Assembly: GCA_963978545.1 (NCBI GenBank)
Contig: OZ021725.1
Span: forward strand, 3,698,185-3,762,184
Origin: Linyphia triangularis
Taxonomy: Eukaryota; Arthropoda; Arachnida; Araneae; Linyphiidae
Reading direction: 5' to 3'
Length of the DNA: 64,000 nucleotides
In this document: in pieces, positions 47,227 through 58,587 of the stretch
Position numbering within the stretch: the first letter of the stretch is position 1
Layout of the letters: the number at the start of each line of letters is the position of its first letter
Made by a program: the position numbers and the translations under genes
The notes under the pieces: model-generated
Told to the model about the DNA's origin: nothing
The model's input: only the letters and a program-made list of their open reading frames with translations
Databases searched by the model: none

Positions 47227-48077
47227 TTAAGAGGAAGTCCAAGTAAGGAATCATTTCCTATACTTGCTATATGACAAATCATCTAGCCCAGTGCATTTAG
47301 AAACTACTTTACATAAAACCTTGACATTTGGTGAGTAGGTACTTAAGGTATACGTATAGGCTTCAAATCTCAAAACTCGCAAAAATCGGGAAAGATTTGA
47401 AAAGCAGTAAAAAACAAAAGCAAAATAAAAACAACACAAAAGAAGGAAACCCTATGATGGAGGAGCATACTAAAAAGGAAATCTATAATAATTAGTATAA
47501 TAATAACAGTTTTTATATAAAAAATACTTTTTTAAAAGTTATTCTTAAATTGTAGTTTTTTCTATTTTGCATTTCATTCAAACAGTAATAACTCCAGTTT
47601 AAATAATACTTTTTGAAATTTGTTTTTTGCTATTTAATCTGCATACATTTTTAAATGTTTTGACCCTAAATACTAAGTGATTTGTAAATAAATATTTTTT
47701 AAATTGAATTTTAAAGATAAGATTCTGTATAAAAAAACTTGAATTTTTCTAGTAGATTCAGTTAAAGCAAGATACCACAAAATATACACAGTGTAAAATT
47801 CTGTTAATAGGGTCAAAACATAGAGCAGGGTATTCCGCATTATTGAACACCAAAATTGTATCTGTGGGTTAATTAGAAGTTTTGTCATTACCGTTCGAAA
47901 TTAGTCTAATTAGTTGATTAAATGTTAATTAATTATTAAAATTGAAGAAATTTAAAAAAAAAAAAAAAAAAATTCTTATCGGAAACAATTTAACAAATGA
48001 TGTACTTTTCAAGGTGCAAAGGTATAATTTTTAAATTGAAAATTAAAAAAAAAAATTGAAACCTATACGTATACCTT

Positions 48078-48308
48078 AAAGGATCACTTCATGAAATGAC
48101 ATAAATTAAAAACTTGAGAATAGCGTCTAATTTAAAGTGGAAATCCCTACGTCAATGCAGTGGCACCACTCAGTTTTGTATTTTGCTCATATGATTATAT
48201 ACGAAGCAATTAATAATAAGAAATTAAGAAGCTGTTTTAATTTTCATTTATAATAGATAAACATTAAATTAAAATAATTTCTGTCATTTCATTAAATGAT
48301 CATTTTCG
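48078..48308. mobile_element. MITE nested in the right arm of L
   Basis: GGATCACTTCATGAAATGACA on the left and TGTCATTTCATTAAATGATCA on the right are inverted termini of about 21 bp with few mismatches. The sequence is absent from the matching place in the left arm of L (between GAGTAG and GGTATACG). Confidence 0.65.
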
Positions 48309-48404
48309 TGTCTACTCCCCAAATATCAAGGTTTTATAGAAAGCAGTTTCTAAATGCACTGGGCTAGAAGATTTTAACATAGCGAGTATAGCCAATGATC
48401 CTTA

Positions 48405-48652
48405 CTATACTAAACTTCAACTTAACTAGACATCACTTAGACGGTAGATCATCACAGTGCTCATAGGTATTAAATCCATTTTGGCGGCGTGAAAGCATAA
48501 TGTTCGCCAAACCACAACCCTATAGAAAACAAAAGGCTCTAAGGTTTGGCGAGAATTATTGCTTTCACGCCGCCAAAATGGATTAAATACCTATGAGCAC
48601 TGTGACGATCTATCGTCTAAGTGATGTCTAGTTAAGTTGAAGTTTAGTATAG
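48405..48652. mobile_element. Palindromic element nested near the right end of L
   Basis: The arms CTATACTAAACTTCAACTTA ... CCAAAATGG and their complement extend about 110 bp each around a short centre. The pair lies between AATGATCCTTACT and GGACTTTCTCTTAA, which are contiguous in the left arm of L apart from small changes. TATA on both sides suggests a TA or TATA duplication, as for Tc1/mariner-type elements. Confidence 0.75.
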
Positions 48653-48735
48653 GACTTTCTCTTAAGCGTAAAATATACATCGTAAAAAAATGCGTTGTTT
48701 ATCAATGTAAAGGTTTAGAATATTAGGAGTATTAC

Positions 48736-48942
48736 ATAAAATTCGAGGCTGACCGAACGTTATAGTGGTTAGCGTGCTAGCTTCTAGACCATGAGGTTGC
48801 GGGTTCGAGTCCCGTGTAAGGCATGGGTGTTTGTAAATGTATGTTGGCTTGTCAAATGACGAAAGTTTCGGCACATTATAGCCCTTGTGTTGCTGAGGGT
48901 GCCAGATAATCTGAAAACAACCAACCAACCATAAAATTCGAG
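48736..48942 (+). mobile_element. tRNA-derived SINE, family 1, with 12-bp TSD
   Basis: Body 48748-48930: A-box-like GTGGTTAGCGTGCTAG, B box GGTTCGAGTCC (48802-48812), the same body as the copy at 9948, and tail ACAACCAACCAACC. ATAAAATTCGAG flanks it on both sides (48736-48747, 48931-48942). Reverse-strand frames across it are not genes. Confidence 0.93.
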
Positions 48943-50590
48943 AAATTCACTTATTTTCTGCAAATGCAGATTGTATTGTAACAAATATATTTGGTATCAA
49001 GTTAAGTCACCACATTGGTTCCCAACCTCACCAGCTTAGCGACATTTTTATTTGCAAAAAACTCCAAAATACATTTTTTAAAAAAACAATTTTTTATCAC
49101 CATATGTCGCTATTTTTAACTGGAAGATTTTCCAGGTATTAAATATCCGTAAATTTTAAAAGCTTGGTAAATAGATCTGATGTGCCTTAGTACAAATATA
49201 TATTGAAGAAGCCTTGTGAAAACAGGGGCTTTTATAATGCAACGTGTTTGTGGAATTTTATATATTTCAACAAAGTGAGAAAAATTAAGAGTTAACAATA
49301 TTTAGCAGCTGGTAATAACGAGCTTGAAACGTTTTAATCTTTTTTTACGCTTTAAAAGCTGAGAGAATTTGTAATATTGAGTAGCGGAAATAATTGCAGT
49401 TTTATATTAAACCTGTGACCAGTTTTGTATGGAACCATACCGTAATATAGCCAATAGTCCCACAGTTTTTAACTTTAATAACATCCTAATTTGAGTTAAA
49501 AATTCCATTTTAAAAATATGTCTCAACTGGAAATATTGAACTTAAGACATTCAACTAATTCTCAACCTTCTTTTAAGTTTTACCAGAAATGAATTTGTTT
49601 TATGAATTTTTCTGAAGTAGTGATAATGCAACTTATAATTATTTCAGTGTGTTGTTTGTGTTTTATTTTCATTATATAATAGAACATAAACTATGTGAAT
49701 CAAATTAAATTCAAAAGTCAATTGAATTAAATGTTTATTGACAAAGAAATTTTATTTCATAATCAAATACATTAAAAGCGTATACATGTATCTGACATGA
49801 TTATATAATTGTAACCATTCAGGTATTTTTGTAATGCTTGGATGTACGGACTATATCAATTCAACAATGCCTTTTCGGAAATAACTAGATAATTAAATGA
49901 AACTTCCTCTTTTGACGCAAACAATATTTAAACTAAAATGTAACTTGGGAAACAAAGTGAAAATTGCAATTGTTGACAATAATATTTTATATTAACAATG
50001 AATCTACTCAGCAACAGTAAAGAGTTTTGTCAGAAATATCACAGTTCTCTTCGTGAAAGTTTGGGGAAAATTCATTACCCATCTTTTCTCATAAGTTCCA
50101 GGGTTTTTCCATTTGAATTAAAATAAAAGTCATGCATTAGAAGTCTAAGGAATATAATGTAAGTATAAATAATGACTTAATCCTAGTATACGTTACATGG
50201 GGAATTTGGCGATATAGGAGAAAATTTATATGCTTTTTTTCATTGTATGTTTATGTATTTCCTATTTTCAGGTTACGATTGTTTATGTTTTTTTCTTCAC
50301 CAATTCTTGGCGACAATCATAAAAACGTTATTTGGGCGTTGGCAACAGTTTGGCGACAAGCGTCAACGCATCATTTTGGCATTGGCGTTATTTTTCAAAA
50401 TCGCGCCAAGCGTGTAACGTATTCTAGGATTTTACCTAAATAATTTTAGTTTAAATATATAAATTTTATTAGAGAACATAGTTTCACCTTCTAAATGATT
50501 TTGAAATATCCTTACTTACAAGTCTGTCACTTGAAAAGGTGAATTATATTATTGAAATTCTTTATATTTTAACAGGTTGAATCACGGGTG
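48943..50590. other. Intergenic, no gene seen
   Basis: AT-rich. A 66-codon frame at 50243-50443, in a patch rich in TTGGCG strings, has no recognisable motif. Confidence 0.3.
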
Positions 50591-50593
50591 CTT

Positions 50594-50690
50594 GGCAACT
50601 TGTAATCTTGGGCAACTTGTAATCTTGGGCAACTTGTAATCTTGGGCAACTTGTAATCTTGGGCAACTTGTAATCTTGGGCAACTTGAGT
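50594..50690. repeat. 17-bp tandem repeat, ~6 copies
   Basis: GGCAACTTGTAATCTTG is repeated head to tail. Confidence 0.92.
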
Positions 50691-50821
50691 GGTTAAGATT
50701 TATTCTACGATGCCCCTTGACGACTTTTTGAAAGTTGTAGATTCAGTGCCCAATGTGCAATATGTCACTAAGGTTTTCCGACGACCCTAGTGACTGCTTG
50801 GATTTAGTAACACGGTGTGTT

Positions 50822-50889
50822 TTGACGCCATTGTGAATTTGGTGACCCAGCCTATTGACGCCATTGTGAATTTGGTGATACAGCCTATT
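50822..50889. repeat. 33-bp duplication
   Basis: TTGACGCCATTGTGAATTTG plus GTGACCCAGCCTA is followed by a second copy with GTGATACAGCCTA. Confidence 0.85.
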
Positions 50890-50950
50890 GAAGTCAATTT
50901 GAAACTGACGACATTTTTAAAAGTCACCAAGGAGAATCGTACAATAAACC

Positions 50951-51622
50951 TTTTAGACTGAGACGGGACTGCAATTTTTGGACCCCATCGAAAATCATTC
51001 GGATTTTTGTATAGAAATTAGAGAAATGTGTGTAGATTATGAATCCACTTGTCTGCCATGGCAAAAATGGCCAAAACTGGTCTAAAATCGACTTTTAATA
51101 AGTTGAACTAAATCCAATTGCCAAATGCGCCATAACTTGCCAAATAATGAGCATTTTATTTTTATTTGGTAACCCACACTCTTTAATTTTCAATTAAGAA
51201 GGTTGCAGACGATTCATATATCTGGCGATGGTCTACTTGCATCTATTAAAAGGGAGCAAAGTTGGCAAAAAATATTACGTCACTTATGACGTAACTGATG
51301 TCGCCAATTTGGCTTACTTTTAAAAGATACAAGTTTTCCGAGCCAGAGATCAGAAATCGTTTGCGCTTTATCTTATTGAAAATCAAATGCAGTGGTGGGT
51401 TGCCAGACAAAAAAGTTTGTTCTCTTTTTGGCAAGTTATGACATATTTGGCAATCGAATTTTAGTTCAACTCATTTCACGTCGATTATTGATTAGTTTCA
51501 GCCATTTTTGCCACGGCAGACCAGCGGATTTCTAATCTACTCACTTTTCTCCAACTTCTAATAAAAATTCAGAATGATGTTCGATCTGGTCCTAAACTTG
51601 CAGTCGCCTCTCGGACTCTTAA
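50951..51622. mobile_element. Foldback element, palindromic over its whole length
   Basis: The left half (AGACTGAGACGGGACTGC, GACTGCAATTTTTGGACC, CTGCCATGGCAAAAATGGCC) is mirrored by the right half all the way to a central palindrome, TTACGTCACTTATGACGTAA, at 51275-51294. The midpoint fits the element's middle. Arms are about 330 bp with moderate divergence. TTAA is present at the right edge (51619-51622); the left edge reads TTTT, perhaps eroded. There is no protein; the 62-codon frame is incidental. Confidence 0.85.
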
Positions 51623-52584
51623 CTAAAGTGAGCATTTAAGATTTATTAGAAGAATTACTTTTTTGGAAATGCATGATAATTGGATATTTTTTTCTATTGC
51701 TGAGATACATAACATTTCATAGACTTCCTTAATATGCATAAATTGCGATTTACGAAAGTGTTACCTTATATGTAAACTATTACAATCACAATAATTATTA
51801 GAAATTCTTATTTTCGAATTACTTAACACCGATTTTTAAAAAAAAATAACACATAATAACTGAAAGCAATGGTTAGCAGTTCAATTGGTATACTATTTTA
51901 AAAGTTTTAGTTTTGTATTAAAGAGGAAACTTATCGTTACATTTTTTTTAGCTAAGTTATTCATTTTTATAGTTATTTTCAGTGTTTTATAATATACAAA
52001 TATATATCCTGTTTAAAATGTTTATCTTTGGCTTTTTAATTGAAATTAATAAAAAATTAAGGGAAATAGATTGCATGAAATGTTTAATGTACACAGATGT
52101 TTAATACAATCAAGTACAGTATATCATTTAATATATTATAATCAGTACAGGTATACTATCAGTATCTTTTTCAGAAATATTGCACTCCACAAGTTTAGAA
52201 TATCTGTAAATTACTATTTTGCATATTATGAACTTTACAAAAATCAAGTTCTAAATTAAATAGAAAATAATAAAAAGTGATTTTATGGTTATATTAAAAA
52301 AATGTTTTGATGTTAATTTTTTTTTAATTTTCAGTGAAATGAAAATACATATAGTGATTAGAATTCAGGTAATTTATTACTGTGTTGATTATGGATGGTT
52401 ATGAGGAAATTCTCGACATTAAACCAAATAATGGATATTTCGTTTTCATCATAAAATTAAAAGATAAATGTAATAATGAAAAATAATAATTACAATTTCA
52501 GAACTTTTAATGTTTTCCCTAAATCAATGTGATTTTCTAATATCGTATGAATTTAAAGCAAGAGAATCTATCGACTTCATCGAG
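51623..52584. other. Intergenic, no gene seen
   Basis: AT-rich, nothing supportable. Confidence 0.3.
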
Positions 52585-54368
52585 GGCCATTAATGCAAAA
52601 TAAGTAACAGAAAATACTATTTGAAGCTAAGACATCAGCTATCGAAAGCCAAAGAGAACAGCTAAACCAATTACTAAGCTAAGCGCAAATAATGCAAAAA
52701 GAAGTGAATGAAAATACCATTTTAAGCTCAGGCATCAGTTATCGTAGACTAAAGAGAACAGCTAAAACAATTACAAAGCTAAGCGCAAATAATGCAAAAA
52801 GAAGTGAATGAAAATACTATTTTAAGCTCAGGCATCAGTTATCGTAGACTAAAGAGAACAGCTAAAACAATTACAAAGCTAAGCGCAAATAATGCAAAAA
52901 GAAGTGAATGAAAATACTATTTTAAGCTCAGGCATCAGTTATCGTAGACTAAAGAGAACAGCTAAAACAATTACAAAGCTAAGCGCAAATAATGCAAAAA
53001 GAAGTGAATGAAAATACTATTTTAAGCTCAGGCATCAGTTATCGTAGACTAAAGAGAACAGCTAAAACAATTACAAAGCTAAGCGCAAATAATGCAAAAA
53101 GAAGTGAATGAAAATACTATTTTAAGCTCAGGCATCAGTTATCGTAGACTAAAGAGAACAGCTAAAACAATTACAAAGCTAAGCGCAAATAATGCAAAAA
53201 GAAGTGAATGAAAATACTATTTTAAGCTCAGGCATCAGTTATCGTAGACTAAAGAGAACAGCTATAACAATTACAAAGCTAAGCGCAAATAATGCAAAAA
53301 GAAGTGAATGAAAATACTATTTTAAGCTCAGGCATCAGTTATCGTAGACTAAAGAGAACAGCTAAAACAATTACAAAGCTAAGCGCAAATAATGCAAAAA
53401 GAAGTGAATGAAAATACTATTTTAAGCTCAGGCATCAGTTATCGTAGACTAAAGAGAACAGCTAAAACAATTACAAAGCTAAGCGCAAATAATGCAAAAA
53501 GAAGTGAATGAAAATACTATTTTAAGCTCAGGCATCAGTTATCGTAGACTAAAGAGAACAGCTAAAACAATTACAAAGCTAAGCGCAAATAATGCAAAAA
53601 GAAGCGAATGAAAATACTATTTTAAGCTCAGGCATCAGTTATCGTAGACTAAAGAGAACAGCTAAAACAATTACAAAGCTAAGCGCAAATAATGCAAAAA
53701 GAAGTGAATGAAAATACTATTTTAAGCTCAGGCATCAGTTATCGTAGACTAAAGAGAACAGCTAAAACAATTACAAAGCTAAGCGCAAATAATGTAAAAA
53801 GAAGTGAATGAAAATACTATTTTAAGCTCAGGCATCAGTTATCGTAGACTAAAGAGAACAGCTATAACAATTACAAAGCTAAGCGCAAATAATGCAAAAA
53901 GAAGTGAATGAAAATACTATTTTAAGCTCAGGCATCAGTTATCGTAGACTAAAGAGAACAGCTAAAACAATTACAAAGCTAAGCGCAAATAATGTAAAAA
54001 GAAGTGAATGAAAATACTATTTTAAGCTCAGGCATCAGTTATCGTAGACTAAAGAGAACAGCTAAAACAATTACAAAGCTAAGCGCAAATAATGCAAAAA
54101 GAAGTGAATGAAAATACTATTTTAAGCTCAGGCATCAGTTATCGTAGACTAAAGAGAACAGCTATAACAATTACAAATCTAAGTACAAATAATGCAAAAA
54201 GAAGTTACTGAAAATGCTATTTAAGCTCAGGCATCAGTTATCGAAGACTAAAGAGAGCATCTATAAACAATTATGAAGCTAAGCGCAAATAATGCAAAAT
54301 AAGTTAATTAAAATGCTATTTTAAGCTAAGGCATCAGTTAACGAAGACTAATGAAAGTAGCTAAAAAT
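52585..54368. repeat. 100-bp satellite, ~18 copies
   Basis: GCTAAAACAATTACAAAGCT recurs exactly every 100 bp (52761, 52861, 52961 and so on). Inner copies differ by single bases such as GCTATAACAA and AATGTAAAAA. The first copy and last three are clearly diverged and partly of different length. This pattern indicates recent homogenisation of the core. No long ORF: stops occur in each unit. Confidence 0.95.
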
Positions 54369-54369
54369 A

Positions 54370-55027
54370 ATTATATAAAAAATAACCATAATTTTAAATG
54401 TGTACTTTATTGCTAAAGCAGTTATACCAGAATTTAGTTGATTCCAAAATATTTATTATTTTAATAACTTATATCTTTTTAAAAATTATTTAGACAAATG
54501 TTTTAACAATATGAAGGTGATTTATAATTGCATTAATAAGTGTAAATTATTAATGCAAGAAACATTTATTAATTTTGTAGGTGCTATATTTCCAAATGCA
54601 TCTGAAGTTCAAACCTGCAAAAATCCATGCTTTTCAGATTATTTCACAGAATTTTTAAACAAGTATTGCAAACTTCCTGGCTTTTATAAAAAATAAATAA
54701 TCGAAGTGTTTAACATATAAACAATTTCAGTCAGAAGGTAAGTTTCCGACTTGAATGTACTAGAATATTAAATGGGAAATTATACATTTTAGTGGAATAG
54801 AGCAGTAAGATAAAATATACAAGTATAACACATTGAAAACATATACAAACGGGAATAATATTCATCATTGAAATGAAATAAAACATTTAATGAAATATGT
54901 ATTTGTATAATGAATTTAGAACGAAAATGTTTCATCTATTAGACACATAATAATAAAATATGAAATAAATCGTATAACATAGCATCCATTTTCATTTAAA
55001 CTTTAAAATTCTAATCGTCATTATCAA
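54370..55027. other. Intergenic, no gene seen
   Basis: AT-rich; the 61-codon frame at 54511-54696 has no motif. Confidence 0.3.
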
Positions 55028-55221
55028 CTGGCGCCTCTCAGGCGCCACACGATTGGATGCCAAACCACGAGAGGACCATTTGGTGTGATGCGGAAATTCG
55101 ATGCAAGGCCAATGACTGTGTTTAGTTTCTATGAAGCAAATCCATAAACACCAGACAAACCTAAAATGTCTCGAGTTGCTGATTCCTCAGCGCGAAAAAG
55201 GCCTGGAGTGCAAAGGGTTAA
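55028..55221 (-). mobile_element. TTAA element E, copy 2, one end missing
   Basis: Reverse-oriented relative of 60917-61128. It shares CTGGCGCCTCTCAGGCGCC, ACGATTGGATGCCAAACCAC, CCAATGACTGTGTTTAG and the terminus CTGGAGTGCAAAGGGTTAA. The left terminus (about 15 bases plus TTAA) is lost. Confidence 0.9.
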
Positions 55222-55526
55222 AATAGTTGAAATGGAGGTCCGATGTTGTGTTGGCATAGAATTGAAATGTTTTAAAACTGAATCTAAAATTTTCAACAAA
55301 TATTCTGATTTTAAACCTAATTAATCAAATAACTGTCTTATCTCTGAAGTTAAAAAATTAAATTAAATTTCCATTTATTGATTAAAAAATGGTTTAGAAG
55401 GACTCAGTATCCCCTATGCTCATAATGTTAAATGTCTATTATTGATGTACTTTTCATAGATAGTTCTTAACAAATGAGTTTGAAATTTATATTTATGATT
55501 AATGGATTTTGTACAAGATACTGAGC

Positions 55527-57067
55527 TTAAGGTAGTAGTCCGGTGTGATGGGTAAAAAAAAAATCGATTTTTTTTAAAAAAACATTTTTCGGAAGAACCG
55601 TATTTTAAAAATATGCTCTTAAATTTTCAGACCGAAATTTAGAATATTTCCAAAGTTATCGGTCAAAACAAGAGAGCGTGCCGTAGAGTGTATGAAAGAG
55701 TGTTGACACGCCAGCGGCAGCTGCTCTGACCTTTCCCTCTTTTATTGTCCTTCCAACCTTTATTATTTAAAGATACCCAGGTATACATATTTAAGCTAAC
55801 CTTTTCAATTGACAAAGACGAAATATAAGTATTTTGTACCGTATACAAGAAATATTTTCGAGTATTTCATCAGTAACCATTTATCGTTCGACGAGTGCAC
55901 ATTGCTATAAGATGTTAAACAAACGTTTTAGCCAAGGTCTACACGAGAATAAAGGTGGAAGAAAAAGATCATTTCAAGGGGGGGAATCAGTTTACGATAG
56001 AAGCTGATACGAATTTTGTAAGTACAAGTGCAAAAAAACTGAAAGATAACAGTGACATGTTATAGACCTTATAAAACCAGTGTACGAGACTTTAGCATCT
56101 GATGATTTGTTGAAAAGATGCTTGGGAGGAAATACCCAAAATAATAACGAAAGTTTCAATCATTGTGTATGGAATTTCGCTCCGAAGCATGTTTTTACTG
56201 GGAAAAACGTTTTGGAAATTGCTACTTATACGAATACCTGTATCTTTATTGAGGGTTTTCTATCTGTACTTAAAATTATGGAGGTAATGGGCATCACAAT
56301 AGGTCAGACAGCCAGGGACTACGCAGATACTGTTGACAATGCACGGATTTTAAGGGCGGAGAAAACTGCAGAAGCCAACTGTATAGAGGCCAGAACCTTA
56401 CGTAGAGCTCTTAAAGCTGCTGCTAATAACGATTTTGAGGAAACAGAAGGATTGCTGTATGCACCAGGCATAGCTGATTAAATAATGTAAGTATTATTTG
56501 TTGGCAAAACTTTAAACGCTTTTTTCTCGAAACCATGTTTTTGAAATTTCGGGGAAGCACTGACTCAAAACTATTCAAGCGATTTGGCTCAAAATTTAAC
56601 CAGTTATTCTACATACACATATCTAAATACCTAACCTTTAAAACATTTAATTTTTTAATAATAAATTAATTTTTTTAAACATTTTATCAACAAAAAAAAT
56701 TACATTTTGAGAACTTTTTTTTCACAAGTCCGCTATTTTTTTATTTTTATTTTTTATTATGTATATTATTGGTTAGCTCATTAGAATAAGGTCTACACAA
56801 TAATAATCTTTTTTGATTTTTTCATTTCAGATGACTACGGAAGGCTGTGTGCTTCCCCGAAACAGCTCATCATTCTTTAGAGGACTCCACTTTGACATTA
56901 CATATTGTAAATAAATAAATGGAAAATTAAATAATTTTTTTTTGTACCACTTAAAGTACTAAAATAAATATTAAAAGTTACAAAACGATCGTATATTATT
57001 TACTTGTTAAAAAAAGCTCACGAAAAAAAGTCGAAATTTCGGCCGTCACACCGGACTACTACCTTAA
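55527..57067 (+). mobile_element. TTAA element H (1.54 kb) with transposase relic
   Basis: TTAA at 55527-55530 and 57064-57067 encloses inverted termini GGTAGTAGTCCGGTGTGA, identical for at least 18 bases. Inside are the two ends of a transposase-like gene and a 3' non-coding region with an inverted pair, TTTCGGGGAAGCAC / GTGCTTCCCCGAAA (56551, 56851). TTAA duplication with a protein of this kind fits a Kolobok-type or related TTAA superfamily; that assignment is inference. Confidence 0.88.
55912..56481 (+). pseudogene. Mutator-like-domain transposase, middle deleted
   Basis: The first part (55912-56065) opens at ATG with MLNKRFSQGLHENKGGRKRS. After a G run at 55978-55984 the match continues only in another frame, as NQFTIEADTNFVSTSAKKL, so one extra G is likely. 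The second part (56056-56481) has the conserved C-terminal end: KPVYETLASDDLLKRCL, then CLGGNTQNNNESFN, a central IGQTARDYADTVD and the terminal EGLLYAPGIAD. I recognise these from the large arthropod family annotated with a Mutator-like transposase domain. Full proteins are several hundred residues; here roughly 50 N-terminal and 140 C-terminal residues remain, joined out of frame with stops (TAG 56063, TGA 56053). The catalytic core is gone, so it is inactive. Confidence 0.75.
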
Positions 57068-57200
57068 AGTTTGGTAAAAAGTATCACTAGAGTTTTTTGC
57101 TAAATTGTGTTCAACATTACAATTGTTTTTGTACAAAGATTTTATATTTAAGAAAATATTTATGAAAATAAAGGATTTTTTTTAAAAAAATTTTTAGCTT

Positions 57201-58585
57201 AACTTTTGTGGCTATGTACTAAAATTCAATAAAAAAACTTAATGGTAGTAATTTACTAAAGTAATGTATAAAAAAAACTTAATGGTAGTACTTAACAAAA
57301 GTAATATATATGAATAGAAAGGAAAATATCGAAATCGAGAAAGTTACAAAAATCTATTGCAGAAACATCAAAACTAGTGTATTGAATAGATAAATATAAG
57401 AAGTAAGAAAACCGTTGCACAAACACCCTCAGAGCAATGCTACATGAAAACAGAATGTACAATACAATCCTACAAATATAATAATAATTAATAGCCGAAG
57501 TCAAGTTTTAAAAAGCCCCAAAACACAGATATGTAATTTACTCATTTTCAGATGCGACAAAAATTTCAAAATTGCGTTACAAATCAATAGTTTTGTCATT
57601 CTGATGCACTAACATTTAAAAATTGCAATGAAAGTGTCAACGTTTTCCTAGAAAGAAGATGAGCCATTTTCCTGTAATCCTCAAATAAATGATAAAAAAG
57701 CAATTTTTTTAGCTTGTGAAAAAATTGTAACATGGCGTTAAAATCGTGTAATTTGAATCATTATGATGTTTCTAAATTTGAGAAATTGTCATAAAAGTGT
57801 CAGCCTCCTCTTAGAAGGAAGAAGGAGAAGGGGGGGGGGGGGATTTCAAATAGTTATTTTCCAATACATTGTTAATTAGATAAATTTATCACATCGTATT
57901 TATTTAAAAATGTTGTTTCAATTGATATATACAATGTGCTTTTCGCTACTTGAAAGAATAGTTATTTTATAATGACAAGGACCGTTATTAAATTGAATTA
58001 AGAAAAACAATTCTAATTCTCCAATCAGAGAGTGATTCTAATTTTATCTCATGAAGCAGCTTTTATAAGAGAAGTAGTTTTAATATATGATGAACTCAAT
58101 AAGAAGTAGGATTTTTTTTTTCAAAACTAGGAAATAATTCAATCAGAATTTAAAATTTATTAAAATACATTAACTAAAAATTAATGTTCTATATAGTTTT
58201 TATGCTATATTTTAAATTGAAATTAAATTTGAAATGTTTAGGTAAAATTTTTTTATAATTGATTAAAACAACTTACAAATAACATATTGTACATTCCCTT
58301 CATTTCAGCATATGCATTCAAACACTTCCAGAAAAACTTAATTACAGACGAACCTTAAGGGATAACAATACAAATAAAAAGCACTTTTTCATAGACATTT
58401 GCTTCAAACTAAGTGTTATAAAGTTTAATGCTTAAGTATCAAACTTAAAGTATAATTTTAACTGTGTAAGATAACTTGTACAACAGTTAAGTATTTAATA
58501 TGAAGTGCAATTTGTTGTTTTAAGGAATGATTGTTTAGTATGAACTATGTTTATTTAGTAAAAGTTATAATTGTTTAGTTTAAAG
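57201..58585. other. Intergenic, no gene seen
   Basis: AT-rich with a G run at 57829-57842. ACTTAATGGTAGTA is repeated at 57237 and 57279. No coding evidence. Confidence 0.3.
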
Positions 58586-58587
58586 AA

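Larger units (their letters stand above)
47227..48665. mobile_element. TTAA element L with long TIRs and two nested elements
   Basis: TTAAGAGGAAGTCC at 47227 and TTAAGAGAAAGTCC (minus strand, ending 48665) are the outer ends. The arms continue about 130 bp (CATTTAGAAACTACTTTACA, ACCTTGACATTTGGTGAGTAG, GGTATACGTATAGG). The right arm is interrupted twice, at 48078-48308 and 48405-48652, where the left arm runs on uninterrupted. No coding capacity. Confidence 0.75.
55394..57200 (+). mobile_element. TTAA element G, copy 2, split by element H
   Basis: 55394-55526 (GGACTCAGTATCCCCTATGC ... TTAACAAATGAGTTTGAAATT) and 57068 on (AGTTTGGTAAAAAGTATC, GTTTTTTGCTAAATTG) together match the continuous copy at 40731-41010. 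The break falls exactly on a TTAA. The left terminus is eroded and the right boundary is approximate. Confidence 0.65.
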
